A DNA stretch of 64,000 bases from Oscillospiraceae bacterium. GTDB lineage: Bacteria > Bacillota > Clostridia > Oscillospirales > Oscillospiraceae. Below the pieces are notes generated by a model. The model was not told the origin of the DNA. It did no database searches and was given only the letters and a program-made list of their open reading frames with translations. Position numbers and translations under genes: made by a program. The stretch covers positions 351,100 to 415,099 of the forward strand of contig JAFUNI010000016.1 in assembly GCA_017482385.1 (NCBI GenBank), written 5' to 3'. Positions 34,524-43,024 of the stretch are shown here, piece by piece. Position 1 is the stretch's first letter, and each line of letters starts with the position of its first letter.

Positions 34524-35443
34524 GTGTTATCGCTTTTGATACCAGCAACTACACCACCTCCATCGCCTGGTTTGATGGTACGGTAGGGGAGAACCGCTCT
34601 CAACTGTTGCCCGTCCGTGAGGGAGAACTGGGGTTGCGCCAAAGCGATGCAGTATTTCATCACACCAAGAGCCTGCCGGAGCTTTCCGGCAGGCTGTTTT
34701 CCAATATATCAGCAAATGATATCACTGCAATTGGTGTCAGCACCCGTCCCAGAGCTGTTGAGGGCAGTTATATGCCGTGTTTTTTGGTTGGGTATTCCCA
34801 CGCAAAAATCCTGGCTGATACCCTCAGTGTGCCTTTGGTGGAGTGTTCCCACCAGCAAGGCCATGTAGCAGCATCGTTATGGAGCGCAGGTCGACTGGAA
34901 CTGATGGATCAGCCGCATCTTGCCTGGCATTTATCCGGCGGCACAACTGAACTGTTGCTTGTGGAACCGGACGGAAGGAATGTGCGTTGCACCTGCATTG
35001 GTGGCACTTCCGACATTTCTGCCGGACAGCTGATCGACCGTACCGGTCAGCTTTTGAGCCTGCCTTTTCCGGCCGGTAAGCACTTGGACGCCCTTTGGGA
35101 GCAGGCCAAGAATAAGGATGTTTTCCGTGTAAAATGCCCTGAATTCACATTCTCACTTTCCGGAGTGCAGAATAAAGTTAACCAATACTATGATTCTTGC
35201 AGCGATAAAGTCGAAACTGCTGCCTATGCCTTACGATGCGTATGCCAGGCGGTGCTAACCGCAACCAAAAATGCGCAAAAAGAATATCCCGGCCTACCCG
35301 TGGTGTTTTCCGGTGGTGTAGCATCCAATACAATGCTGCGCGAGATCCTTGCGCCGCTGAATCCGGTGTTCTGTCCGCCCCAGTATGCAACTGACAACGC
35401 AATGGGCGTTGCTGTACTTACACATCGATTACAGGAGATTTGA
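34520..35443 (+). CDS. TsaD-like (Kae1/peptidase M22 fold) paralogue
   Basis: The 307-residue protein has an ASKHA fold related to TsaD. It begins VIAFDTSNYTTSIAW, has ECSHQQGHVAASLWS (the HxxxH metal site of TsaD is HQQGH here), LSGGTTELLLVE and FSGGVASNTMLRE. It is shorter and more diverged than true TsaD (about 335), and this nusB-xseA linked form is common in gut Clostridia. Function is unknown; a second, genuine tsaD would be expected elsewhere. Confidence 0.75.
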   Translation: MSVIAFDTSNYTTSIAWFDGTVGENRSQLLPVREGELGLRQSDAVFHHTKSLPELSGRLFSNISANDITAIGVSTRPRAVEGSYMPCFLVGYSHAKILADTLSVPLVECSHQQGHVAASLWSAGRLELMDQPHLAWHLSGGTTELLLVEPDGRNVRCTCIGGTSDISAGQLIDRTGQLLSLPFPAGKHLDALWEQAKNKDVFRVKCPEFTFSLSGVQNKVNQYYDSCSDKVETAAYALRCVCQAVLTATKNAQKEYPGLPVVFSGGVASNTMLREILAPLNPVFCPPQYATDNAMGVAVLTHRLQEI

Positions 35444-35444
35444 T

Positions 35445-36656
35445 ATGTCCCAACAAATTCTGTCTATCACGCAGATAAACGAATATATCCGCACGATGAT
35501 GGACGGAGATCGTCTGCTCTGCGGTGTGGCTGTACGGGGTGAAATCAGTAACTACAAGGTCTATCCTTCCGGTCATCATTATTTTACTTTGAAAGATGAC
35601 AGTGCAGCCTTAAAGTGTGTTATGTTCCGTGGCAATGCTATGAAACTGCGTTTCCGTCCCGATAACGGTATGCAGGTTGTAGCAATGGGTAAGATCTCTG
35701 TTTATCCAAGAGACGGTGCCTATCAGCTGTATTGTTCCGGACTAATTTTGGATGGTGTTGGTGACTTATACGCAGCCTTTGAGCAGCTGAAAACCAAATT
35801 GGCAGCTGAAGGCTTATTTGATCCTGCTCACAAGAAACCTATTCCGCAATTTCCCAAGACAATTGGTATTGTAACCAGCTCTGCCGGTGCTGCGGTCCAC
35901 GATATGCTGCGCATTCTTAACAAACGCTTTCCTTTAACAAGGGTTCGGCTGCTGCCTGTCCGTGTACAGGGCGCAGAAGCACCGGAGGAGATTGCAGCAG
36001 CCATTGGTTATGCCAATCACCACAAGCTTGCCGATCTGTTGATCGTGGGCAGGGGAGGCGGCTCTATTGAGGATCTTTGGGCATTTAATGACGAGCGGGT
36101 GGCCTATGCTATTTACCGTTCTGAAATTCCGATTATTTCTGCAGTTGGCCACGAACCAGATGTTACGATTTCCGATTTTGTGGCAGACCTGCGAGCAGCA
36201 ACACCATCAAATGCGGCTGAGCTGGCTGTACCGGATCAGGACGGTTTGCGTCAGATATTGGACTCTATGTCGTCATCCATGGCAACGGCCTTAGAACGGC
36301 AACTGAAAGCTTTGCAGCAACGGCTAAAAATGCTCTCAGAGAGCCCGGCACTGCAAAGTCCCCAGGGCTACCTGGATCAACGGAGCAAATCCGTTGAATT
36401 GCTGAGAAACCGCTTGACTGCAGCGCAAAGCACAGTGTTAAACCAACACAATCAGCGCTATCTTACTCTTGCAGCAAAGCTGGATGCGTTGAGTCCATTG
36501 AAAGTCTTGACCCGTGGTTATGCGATGGTACAGGATACAGGCGGAGAAGTCATTCGTTCTGTGAAACAGACCACCACCGGCAGCGGAATAGAAATAACCC
36601 TCCGTGATGGTACAGTCAGTGCCACCGTAACTCAAATTAAGGAGAGTGCATTATGA
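35445..36656 (+). CDS. xseA: Exodeoxyribonuclease VII large subunit
   Basis: The 403-residue protein has the N-terminal OB fold (VRGEISNYKVYPSGHHYFTLKD as split parts, about 25-46), the catalytic core with GRGGGSIEDLWAFN (about 202-215), AVGHEPDVTISDFVAD and a coiled-coil C-terminal region. The ATG at 35445 follows AGGAG, one base after the upstream stop. xseB follows, overlapping by 4 bases. Confidence 0.95.
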   Translation: MSQQILSITQINEYIRTMMDGDRLLCGVAVRGEISNYKVYPSGHHYFTLKDDSAALKCVMFRGNAMKLRFRPDNGMQVVAMGKISVYPRDGAYQLYCSGLILDGVGDLYAAFEQLKTKLAAEGLFDPAHKKPIPQFPKTIGIVTSSAGAAVHDMLRILNKRFPLTRVRLLPVRVQGAEAPEEIAAAIGYANHHKLADLLIVGRGGGSIEDLWAFNDERVAYAIYRSEIPIISAVGHEPDVTISDFVADLRAATPSNAAELAVPDQDGLRQILDSMSSSMATALERQLKALQQRLKMLSESPALQSPQGYLDQRSKSVELLRNRLTAAQSTVLNQHNQRYLTLAAKLDALSPLKVLTRGYAMVQDTGGEVIRSVKQTTTGSGIEITLRDGTVSATVTQIKESAL

Positions 36657-36886
36657 GTCAGAAGAAACCTACTTTTGAAGAAAATATGCAGCGCCTAGAG
36701 CAGATCGTTCGGGCAATGGAGAGGGGAGAGGTACCACTTGAGGAATCCTTGAAGCTGTTCCAGGAGGGAACTGAACTGGTTCGAACCTGTGGCAAACTTT
36801 TGGATGAAGCACAGCTCCAGGTTAAAAAAATCACTGTCGCGGAAGATGGAAACCCTGTGGAGGAACCCTTTGATGCTGAACTTTAA
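36653..36886 (+). CDS. xseB: Exodeoxyribonuclease VII small subunit
   Basis: The 77-residue protein is the usual size and shows FEENMQRLEQIVRAMERGE and PLEESLKLFQEGTELVRTC, the two helices that bind XseA. It overlaps xseA and ispA. Confidence 0.95.
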   Translation: MSQKKPTFEENMQRLEQIVRAMERGEVPLEESLKLFQEGTELVRTCGKLLDEAQLQVKKITVAEDGNPVEEPFDAEL

Positions 36887-37748
36887 GGAACAAAATGCCG
36901 AGTACCTGGCTTATATTGAAAATTATTTGAACGAACAATGTTTTTGCGACAAATCGCAGCCACAAAAGCTGCTTTTTGATGCTATGCGCTATAGTCTTTT
37001 GGCAGGTGGCAAGCGCCTGCGGCCAATTTTTGTGTTTGATTTTTGCCGGATGTGTGGTGGAGATTGGAAACAGGCTACTCCCTTTGCAGCGGCTGTGGAA
37101 ATGATCCATACATACAGTTTGATCCACGACGACCTGCCTTGTATGGACAATGATGACTTCCGCCGCGGCAGACCGACCAATCACAAGGTTTACGGTGAAG
37201 CAACCGCTGTTCTCGCCGGTGACGGTTTGCTAACCGCAGCGTTTTCCTATCTTGCCAAAGCACCGTATTCTGCAGATATTCGGATTCGTGCAGTAGAGAT
37301 TCTCTCGGAATGTGCCGGAGAACTGGGTATGGTAGGCGGACAGGTTCTGGATATGTCCAGTGAGCAGCGGCAATGCACGGAGCAGGAGGTTTTGGATATT
37401 CAAAGTCGCAAAACCGGCGCGTTGATCCGCGCCGCCTGTATGTTGGGTGTTTTGTCCGGTGGTGGTAATGAAGCACAGCTTGCAGCTGCCGGAACTTTTG
37501 CTAACCACTTGGGACTTGCTTTCCAGATAAGGGATGATATGCTTGATGTAATCGGAACTGCTGAAGAAATGGGCAAATCAGTTGGTACAGATGCTGTTAA
37601 AAATACTTTTGTGCAGCTCTATGGTTTGGAAACCTGTGACAAGCTTGTTCACAAGCATACAAGTATTGCAGTTGAATGTCTTGATGTCTTCTCCGATTCG
37701 AAATTTATGAAATTCTTGGCAGATCAGCTTACCGGAAGAAAGGTGTAA
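36873..37748 (+). CDS. ispA: Polyprenyl synthetase (farnesyl diphosphate synthase type)
   Basis: The 291-residue enzyme has both aspartate-rich motifs: DDLPCMDND (about 87-95) and QIRDDMLD (about 218-225), with GGKRLRP near residue 46. It joins C5 units to make farnesyl or geranylgeranyl diphosphate. The ATG at 36873 follows GTGGAGG and overlaps the xseB end; further upstream codons are in xseB. In related genomes dxs often follows; here a glycosidase-like gene does. Confidence 0.93.
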   Translation: MLNFKEQNAEYLAYIENYLNEQCFCDKSQPQKLLFDAMRYSLLAGGKRLRPIFVFDFCRMCGGDWKQATPFAAAVEMIHTYSLIHDDLPCMDNDDFRRGRPTNHKVYGEATAVLAGDGLLTAAFSYLAKAPYSADIRIRAVEILSECAGELGMVGGQVLDMSSEQRQCTEQEVLDIQSRKTGALIRAACMLGVLSGGGNEAQLAAAGTFANHLGLAFQIRDDMLDVIGTAEEMGKSVGTDAVKNTFVQLYGLETCDKLVHKHTSIAVECLDVFSDSKFMKFLADQLTGRKV

Positions 37749-37754
37749 TTGGAT

Positions 37755-38810
37755 ATGAAGGGCAAACTGACTGAGCATATGCTTCCGGCACCAGTTGGCG
37801 CTGGTTTTGCTATGGATGGATACTGGGTTTGGGACGGCAGTGTTATTAAGGGTGAGGACGGCAGATACCATATGTTTGCCTCCCGTTGGTCCCAAAAATT
37901 TCCCATGCACCCCGGATGGTTAGTCGCCAGTGAAGTGGTTCGTGCCAGTTGTGACACGCCGGATGGCACTTATCAATTTGAAGAGGTGGTTCTGCCTGCA
38001 AGAGGCCCTCAGTACTGGGATGGCCGTGCCACACATAATCCGCAGATCACAAAAATAGGGGATAAGTATGTTCTGTACTATACCGGTATGACCCACCCCT
38101 TTAATGAACCTGAATTGCCTTTGTCCGGTTTAGACCCCAGAGTGTTGATTTCCCGCTCTAATAAGCGTACAGGAATAGCTGTTTCCGACAGTGTTTTTGG
38201 CCCCTGGCAGCGGTTTGACAAACCGCTAATCGATACCAGACCGGATAAGTATGATAATTTCCTAATTTCCAATGCTGTTCCCTGTCAGTGTCCCGATGGT
38301 AAAATACTCGTTGTCTATAAAAGTCAGGGATATATGGAGCGTCCTTTTAACTGTCCTCCTGATTATAAGAGAACTGTACATAACGGAATACAGAAATTAG
38401 GTGCAGTTATTGCAGATAAGTTTGACGGTGATTACACCGAAAATCGATGTGATACACCAATTATCGATCACAGTGTGGAAGATCCGTTTATTTGGTACGA
38501 TGATGACGGTTACAATATGATTGCAAAAGATATGAACGGGCAATTTTGCGGTGAACTGATGGGTGGAATACACGGCTTGTCCAAGGATGGTCTGCATTGG
38601 GAATTCGAAATGAATAATTTATTCTATTCCCGTAAAATTTTGTGGAATGACGGTATTACCCGGGAAATGGGAAATTTAGATAGGCCGTTTATTCTCTTTG
38701 AGGACGGCAAACCCACCTACGCCTTCTTTGCGGCCTCAAATGGCACGGATGGAATGGGTTTTGAGAACGCAACAAGAACCTGGAATATGGTTGTCCCTTT
38801 GGACTTCTAA
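37755..38810 (+). CDS. Five-bladed beta-propeller glycosidase-like protein
   Basis: The 351-residue protein has repeated blade elements (AMDGYWVWDGSVIKGEDGRYHMF as split parts; ATHNPQITKIGDKYVLYYTG; VEDPFIWYDDDGYNMIAKD) typical of GH43/GH117/GH130-type propellers. The Asp and Glu at the heads of the blades are candidate catalytic residues. No signal peptide is seen, so it acts in the cytoplasm. The ATG at 37755 is used, with TTG 37749 as alternative. Substrate unknown. Confidence 0.75.
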   Translation: MKGKLTEHMLPAPVGAGFAMDGYWVWDGSVIKGEDGRYHMFASRWSQKFPMHPGWLVASEVVRASCDTPDGTYQFEEVVLPARGPQYWDGRATHNPQITKIGDKYVLYYTGMTHPFNEPELPLSGLDPRVLISRSNKRTGIAVSDSVFGPWQRFDKPLIDTRPDKYDNFLISNAVPCQCPDGKILVVYKSQGYMERPFNCPPDYKRTVHNGIQKLGAVIADKFDGDYTENRCDTPIIDHSVEDPFIWYDDDGYNMIAKDMNGQFCGELMGGIHGLSKDGLHWEFEMNNLFYSRKILWNDGITREMGNLDRPFILFEDGKPTYAFFAASNGTDGMGFENATRTWNMVVPLDF

Positions 38811-38814
38811 AATT

Positions 38815-38840
38815 AGCCACCGGTTTTCCGGTGGCTTTTC
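38815..38840 (+). terminator. Terminator after the glycosidase-like gene
   Basis: A 9-bp stem AGCCACCGG/CCGGTGGCT with a TTTT loop is followed by TTTTC. Confidence 0.8.
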
Positions 38841-38843
38841 TTA

Positions 38844-39299
38844 TTACATATCAATCGCAGGATTCATACAGTATACGTTCTTTTGATTTAGTTTTTCGCG
38901 GAGTAACTGCATCGCCTCACCAAACCGCTGGAAATGCACGACTTCCCGTTCCCGAAGGAACTTAATCACATTGTTTACATCCGGATCATCGGACAGCCGG
39001 AGAATGTTATCATAGGTCACACGTGCCTTTTGTTCGGCAGCCAGGTCTTCGGTCAAATCGGCAATGGGATCGCCCTTAACAGCAATACTTGCAGCATTCC
39101 AGGGGAAGCCGGATGCTGCAGTGGGGTAAACACCGGCAGTATGATCCACAAAATAAGGCGCAAAGGCGGAATCCTGGATTTGGGAATCCTTCATATTTCG
39201 TGTCAGCTGATGAACAATTGCGCCGATCATTTCCAAATGTCCCAATTCTTCCGTACCGATATCGGTAAGCAGACCTTTCAATTCGTCGAATGGTACAGG
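38844..39299 (-). pseudogene. cotJC: Spore coat protein CotJC, 5' end cut off by the element
   Basis: The remaining 151 or so codons match CotJC, a manganese-catalase-like coat protein: LLTDIGTEELGHLEMI, AVKGDPIADLTEDLAAEQKAR and FLREREVVHFQRF are intact, with the metal-binding Glu/His. Reading upstream, the frame goes VPFDELKGLLTD and then meets a stop at 39302-39300. About 50 N-terminal residues found in normal CotJC (about 190) are missing. The recombinase gene ends 11 bases beyond. cotJA and cotJB, usually just upstream, are also absent and should be at the far end of the element. Confidence 0.85.
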
Positions 39300-39312
39300 T
39301 TATAAACCAACA
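39290..39312. other. Probable attachment-site junction (chromosome/element)
   Basis: The similarity to CotJC stops here and the recombinase stop codon is at 39313-39315. The exact crossover bases cannot be read without the other end of the element or an empty site. Confidence 0.6.
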
Positions 39313-40842
39313 TCAGATATTCCATTTGATGCTGATTTCGTGTTCTGACAACCTGATTTTGTCTATGAGAGCGTCAGCTACAATCATTTTATCTTCCAAG
39401 GTAAGCTCTGTCCATTTGGAGATATAGTTGCTGATTTGAGCAACGTCGCATTTCTTTGTTGCTTGGGCAGATTGCAATTCATTTAGCTTAATTATGCATT
39501 GAGTGCGTTCGTCATCTAATGATGTTACTTTATCACTTAGGTACTTTATTAAAGCTCCGGATGCCTCCATTGCTTTTTGCGTTGCAATTTCAATATCCTG
39601 ATCCAAGCGTGCAATACGTGTTTTTAGCTGTGTTATTTCTGGGTCTATGCTGATTTCTTGCGGGGCAGATAATGACGAAAATTCTTGCAATTTGATTTTC
39701 ATTTGCTCGAATATCATAGCTTCCACAGCATCTGCTTTAAGACCATGAACACCGTCACATCTTTTTTCTGCCTGATTGGCCTCGGAACAGATCACATATC
39801 TAAATACGGCACCACTTGGTTTAACTGTCTTTTGAATGACTAAGGCATATCCGCATTTCGCACATTTTAGTTTTCCAGCTAACCACGTGTTTTTTATCTT
39901 ATTCTGCCGTACTGTCTCACCAGAGTGTTTTTGCTTTTTCCGGCACCTTAACCATATGTCTGATGGGACGAATCCCCGGTGAGGAGCTAAAACAAGGTGG
40001 TGTCCTTCCAAGCGGTAATTTGGGTGTGTTTTTCCTTTTTCAGAATATAGATAACAGCCGTTAGTCCCGATAAAATCCTCAGGTGGATTGTGGATAATGA
40101 CACCGTTTTCTTTAAAAAATTCGTAGACGGCGAGGTCTGCTTTTACATAAGCGGGATTATGTAGCATTCGTCCGATATGTGTTCGTGTCCATCGACCATC
40201 TTCCTTTTTGGGGTGTTTTATTCCAGCATCATTCAATGCCTTTACAACATCACCAAGGGATGCCATTGGATCCTGATAGACTGAGTACATAAATTGCAGA
40301 ATACTTGCTTCGTCCTCTTTGATTGTATATCGAGCTGTTTTTTTTCCCTCCAAGTAGAATGGTTCTGTTTTAAATCCCATGGGTATTTTGCCACCCATAA
40401 AGAATCCTTTCTTATTTCTCGAATGATAAGCATCAAACACACGCTGTTGTATAGTTTCCCGTTCAAGCTGTGCGAAAACAATACATATATTTAACATTGC
40501 TCTGCCCATTGGGGAAGAAGTATCAAATTTTTCGGTGCAAGAAACAAACTCAACATCGTATTTTTGAAATTCTTCCATTAAGTTTGCAAAATCAAGAATC
40601 GATCTGCTACATCTATCAAGTTTATAACATATGACCCTTTTGATTTCACCGTTTCTGATTGCGGTTAACATTTGTTGGAACTCAGGCCGATCTGTATTTT
40701 TGCCGCTATAACCTTTGTCTTTATATACTCGGTATGGACCACCTCTCGTTTCATATTTACAGAATTCGATTTGACTTTCTATGGATATACTATCAGCTTT
40801 ATCCACAGATTGTCTTGCGTAAATGGAATCTTCTTTAATCAT
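39313..40842 (-). CDS. Large serine recombinase (integrase)
   Basis: The 509-residue protein has the resolvase domain (catalytic Ser in YARQSVDKADS, about 12; YKLDRCSR; RAMLNICIVFAQLERE), the recombinase domain (KIPMGFKTE onward), a zinc ribbon (CAKCGYAL..CSEANQAEKRC, about 334-370) and a C-terminal coiled coil (about 395-465). This is the form of phage and ICE integrases. It lies at the cotJC junction, as integrases lie next to attL. The ATG follows GAAAGGAAAG. It reads in the same direction as cotJC. Excision normally needs a directionality factor; the neighbouring 57-residue protein is one candidate. Confidence 0.92.
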   Translation of the reverse strand: MIKEDSIYARQSVDKADSISIESQIEFCKYETRGGPYRVYKDKGYSGKNTDRPEFQQMLTAIRNGEIKRVICYKLDRCSRSILDFANLMEEFQKYDVEFVSCTEKFDTSSPMGRAMLNICIVFAQLERETIQQRVFDAYHSRNKKGFFMGGKIPMGFKTEPFYLEGKKTARYTIKEDEASILQFMYSVYQDPMASLGDVVKALNDAGIKHPKKEDGRWTRTHIGRMLHNPAYVKADLAVYEFFKENGVIIHNPPEDFIGTNGCYLYSEKGKTHPNYRLEGHHLVLAPHRGFVPSDIWLRCRKKQKHSGETVRQNKIKNTWLAGKLKCAKCGYALVIQKTVKPSGAVFRYVICSEANQAEKRCDGVHGLKADAVEAMIFEQMKIKLQEFSSLSAPQEISIDPEITQLKTRIARLDQDIEIATQKAMEASGALIKYLSDKVTSLDDERTQCIIKLNELQSAQATKKCDVAQISNYISKWTELTLEDKMIVADALIDKIRLSEHEISIKWNI

Positions 40843-40868
40843 GGTTCTTTCCTTTCATAAAGAAAGAA

Positions 40869-40899
40869 CCGCCAGCATATAATATATATACGCAGGCGG
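40869..40899 (-). terminator. Weak hairpin between the small ORF and the recombinase
   Basis: CCGCC and GGCGG close an AT-rich imperfect stem, followed on the minus strand by TTCTTTCTTT. It may act as a partial terminator ahead of the recombinase. Confidence 0.4.
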
Positions 40900-40919
40900 C
40901 AATACATTTTTCAACAAAA

Positions 40920-41093
40920 TTATTGATATTTCGAAAAAACACTGTAAAGTGCTTGAGATATTTCTTTTGCTTTCGTTTCCCTTGCTTCCTCTGTTGGGAA
41001 TGAAGGGTTAATATGATGTATCTTTATCTCTTTCTCTGTAATAGTCCGAGGATTCTCTTGGAATTCGGGTTCTTTTACAGGAATTGAACTCAA
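40920..41093 (-). CDS. Small 57-residue protein beside the recombinase
   Basis: A TTG start at 41093 is preceded by a perfect AAGGAGGTG site, which decides this frame over an ATG at 41100 that is too close. The protein begins SSIPVKEPEFQENPRTITE, then IHHINPSFPTEEARETKAKE and ends in ISQALYSVFSKYQ. It is charged, probably helical, and of unknown family. Size and place next to a serine recombinase suggest a recombination directionality factor or an accessory protein, but no homology is known to me. Confidence 0.6.
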   Translation of the reverse strand: MSSIPVKEPEFQENPRTITEKEIKIHHINPSFPTEEARETKAKEISQALYSVFSKYQ

Positions 41094-41110
41094 ATGGCAT
41101 TCACCTCCTT

Positions 41111-41403
41111 GATATTTAGAATATGCACAAAGTACTTGACTCTATGCGAAAAGCCCTTATCATAAGGTCATTTCCTGCGCTGCTTTACACCGCGTTTTCA
41201 GGTGCCGCTGTGCGAACATTCTAAAGAGGGCGTGCTCACAAAGATCACCGCACACTTTCCACTTTTCCTGTATAACTCCTTTGGATAAGGTATGCTGTTT
41301 TCAAGGTGCAGAAACATACGGCTCGTGCAAGGGGAGACCGATGTAATAAAGAAATAAAGAATTCTATTCTGTTTTCTGCAACCCTTGAAAAATTATTTAC
41401 GAA
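41111..41403. other. Non-coding stretch with a short palindrome
   Basis: No credible gene was found. It holds the palindrome CCTTAT-C-ATAAGG at 41155-41167 and several GC-rich short stems. It probably contains the promoter for the 57-residue gene on the minus strand, though no clear boxes are seen. Confidence 0.4.
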
Positions 41404-41448
41404 ACTACATATTGTATATTCACACTTGACTAAAACTATATATTGTGT
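41404..41448 (+). repeat. Paired operator-like direct repeats at the leader promoter
   Basis: ACTACATATTGTAT (41404-41417) and ACTATATATTGTGT (41435-41448) match at 12 of 14 positions. Their starts are 31 bases apart, about three helical turns. One lies upstream of the -35 box and one in the spacer, the usual layout for a repressor operator. Confidence 0.6.
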
Positions 41449-41454
41449 TAGAAT
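41426..41454 (+). promoter_or_regulatory. Strong promoter of the DNA-processing operon
   Basis: TTGACT (41426-41431) and TAGAAT (41449-41454) have 17-base spacing. Transcription should start near 41461. Confidence 0.75.
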
Positions 41455-41472
41455 GACCGTGTAATTGATTTA

Positions 41473-41699
41473 TGTGCGCCTTCCCGTTAGGGAAATACAG
41501 TATCAAAAGCTGTAGCGGATTCCGCATTGCACACGCTGTTAAGTTTGTACGTTGTTACCAGAGGAACCACTATGCCCATTGGCAGTGGATCTCTGGATTT
41601 TTTGTTTTAATATGGGGCTTATGCCCAGCGGGAATGACTTTGGTTCATAGGAACTCTATGGACGCCAGATTTATGGTTACGGTCATTCCCGCTTTTTTT
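41473..41699 (+). ncRNA. Highly structured leader or small RNA with two terminators
   Basis: A stem TGTGC/GCACA (41473-41477/41529-41533) encloses three hairpins: TTCCC-GTTA-GGGAA (41481-41494), TACAG/CTGTA (41496-41514) and GCGG-ATT-CCGC (41515-41525). Next is a nested hairpin closed by CCAGAG/CTCTGG (41558-41596), with inner stems CCACT/AGTGG and GCC/GGC, followed by ATTTTTTG. Then come GGGC-TTAT-GCCC (41615-41626) and a 12-bp stem AGCGGGAATGAC/GTCATTCCCGCT (41627-41693) followed by seven T residues, with a further hairpin CATAG/CTATG inside its loop. Either a small RNA ends at the first terminator or the operon is controlled by attenuation/antitermination. Confidence 0.5.
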
Positions 41700-41760
41700 A
41701 TTTGCCCAAATGCCGTGAAAGGCTTTGAGGATATATCAAATATGAAAGGCAGGTCAAAGA

Positions 41761-41925
41761 ATGAAAGTAACCGTCAATCGCAAAAAGAATGTGGGAACTC
41801 TGAAGCAGCCATCCTACAGTATTGTTGGGGTAAAGAAACCCCAGGTCTGTAATGGCAGACAGCAGACTTACCGCGCGGTCACAAGAACGCAAGTAATTCC
41901 CCGCAGAGCAAAAAGGGGGGCATAA
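41761..41925 (+). CDS. Small basic 54-residue protein
   Basis: ATG at 41761 opens a frame coding for MKVTVNRKKNVGTL... ending RAKRGA. It is strongly basic with no membrane segment. It lies between the leader and the exonuclease gene, and its stop is 3 bases before the next ATG, so coupling is likely. The ribosome site (AGGCAGG) is modest. Function is unknown; a nucleic-acid-binding role is possible from its charge. Confidence 0.5.
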   Translation: MKVTVNRKKNVGTLKQPSYSIVGVKKPQVCNGRQQTYRAVTRTQVIPRRAKRGA

Positions 41926-41928
41926 TGC

Positions 41929-42993
41929 ATGCCCGCCGAAACCCAAGAGAGAGTCAGAGTGGAGCCACTGGTCCTGGTGGATACAACTGACTTACCAAGA
42001 GATGACTGGCTGAATTACCGACGCCGAGGCATTGGCGGCAGTGATGTAGCGGCTATCCTTGGTGTATCCCCGTTCCGTACCGCAAGAGATATCTACTACG
42101 ATAAGTTAGGTGTTGTGGCAGTGGAGCCGGACGAAAGTAACTGGGTACCCCTGGAAGTAGGCAATCTCCTGGAGGATCTGGTGGCAAGGATTTTCCAAAA
42201 GAAAACAGGATACCGTATTTTCAAGATCAAGAAGATGTTCTATCATCCAAAGCATCAATTCATGTTGGCCGATGTGGATTACTTTGTAGAACTCCCGGAC
42301 GGTACGATTGCACTGCTGGAAATCAAGACAACCAATTACAACGCTAAGGATAATTGGTGGCTTGACGGCAGGGAGATTGTGCCAGTTTATTACGAGCTGC
42401 AAGGCAGACACTATATGGCTGTGATGGATTATGACCGTGTGTTCTTCTGCTGCCTTTACGGTAATACAGAGGACGAGGTTATCATCCGTGAGATCAAGCG
42501 TGATTTTGCTTATGAAGAGGAGCTGATCTATCTTGAACAGGCTTTCTGGCAGGACAATGTTCTCGTAAAGAATCCGCCTCCCTATGTGGAAGACGGAGAT
42601 CTTGTATTGGAAAGTGTTCGAATGTACAGTGAGCCGGCAGATCCGGATGCAGAAGCAGTTACACTGGACTTTACCCAAATGGCTATGCTTGCCCAGTATC
42701 TACAGATGCAACAGGAAAAATCCAGACTGGATGCGGATTCTAAAAAGCTGGAAACCGCTATGAAACGGCTCCGTGGCAGAATTGCATCGGAAATGGGGGC
42801 GTGCTGCAGGGCAGTTGGAAACTACAACGGTGTTGATTATACCGTCACCAACAACCCGGTACGAAAACCAATTCTAGCAAAGGACAATATGACGAGACTA
42901 CAGTTGAACCACCCGGAGATCTACGACGAGTATGTAACGACTTGTGAGTACCGGAAGTTCAGTGTACGATCAAAAACATCGGAGGCAGCATAA
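41929..42993 (+). CDS. YqaJ-type viral recombinase exonuclease
   Basis: The 354-residue protein has the YqaJ/lambda-exonuclease core: RRGIGGSDVAAILGVSPF (about 33-50), then an Asp in MLADVDYFVE (about 121) and the ExK motif LLEIKTTN (about 135-142), giving a PD-(D/E)XK nuclease. A helical C-terminal region follows. Such nucleases resect DNA ends for single-strand annealing. No RecT-type annealing partner is seen nearby. AGGGGG lies before the ATG. Confidence 0.85.
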   Translation: MPAETQERVRVEPLVLVDTTDLPRDDWLNYRRRGIGGSDVAAILGVSPFRTARDIYYDKLGVVAVEPDESNWVPLEVGNLLEDLVARIFQKKTGYRIFKIKKMFYHPKHQFMLADVDYFVELPDGTIALLEIKTTNYNAKDNWWLDGREIVPVYYELQGRHYMAVMDYDRVFFCCLYGNTEDEVIIREIKRDFAYEEELIYLEQAFWQDNVLVKNPPPYVEDGDLVLESVRMYSEPADPDAEAVTLDFTQMAMLAQYLQMQQEKSRLDADSKKLETAMKRLRGRIASEMGACCRAVGNYNGVDYTVTNNPVRKPILAKDNMTRLQLNHPEIYDEYVTTCEYRKFSVRSKTSEAA

Positions 42994-43024
42994 TACCGTC
43001 ACCGAAAGGAAGTGTAAAAAGAAT

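Noticed and set aside
41472-41852. 126-residue open frame across the leader
   Set aside because: It runs through two terminators and all hairpins, has no ribosome site, and the protein looks random.
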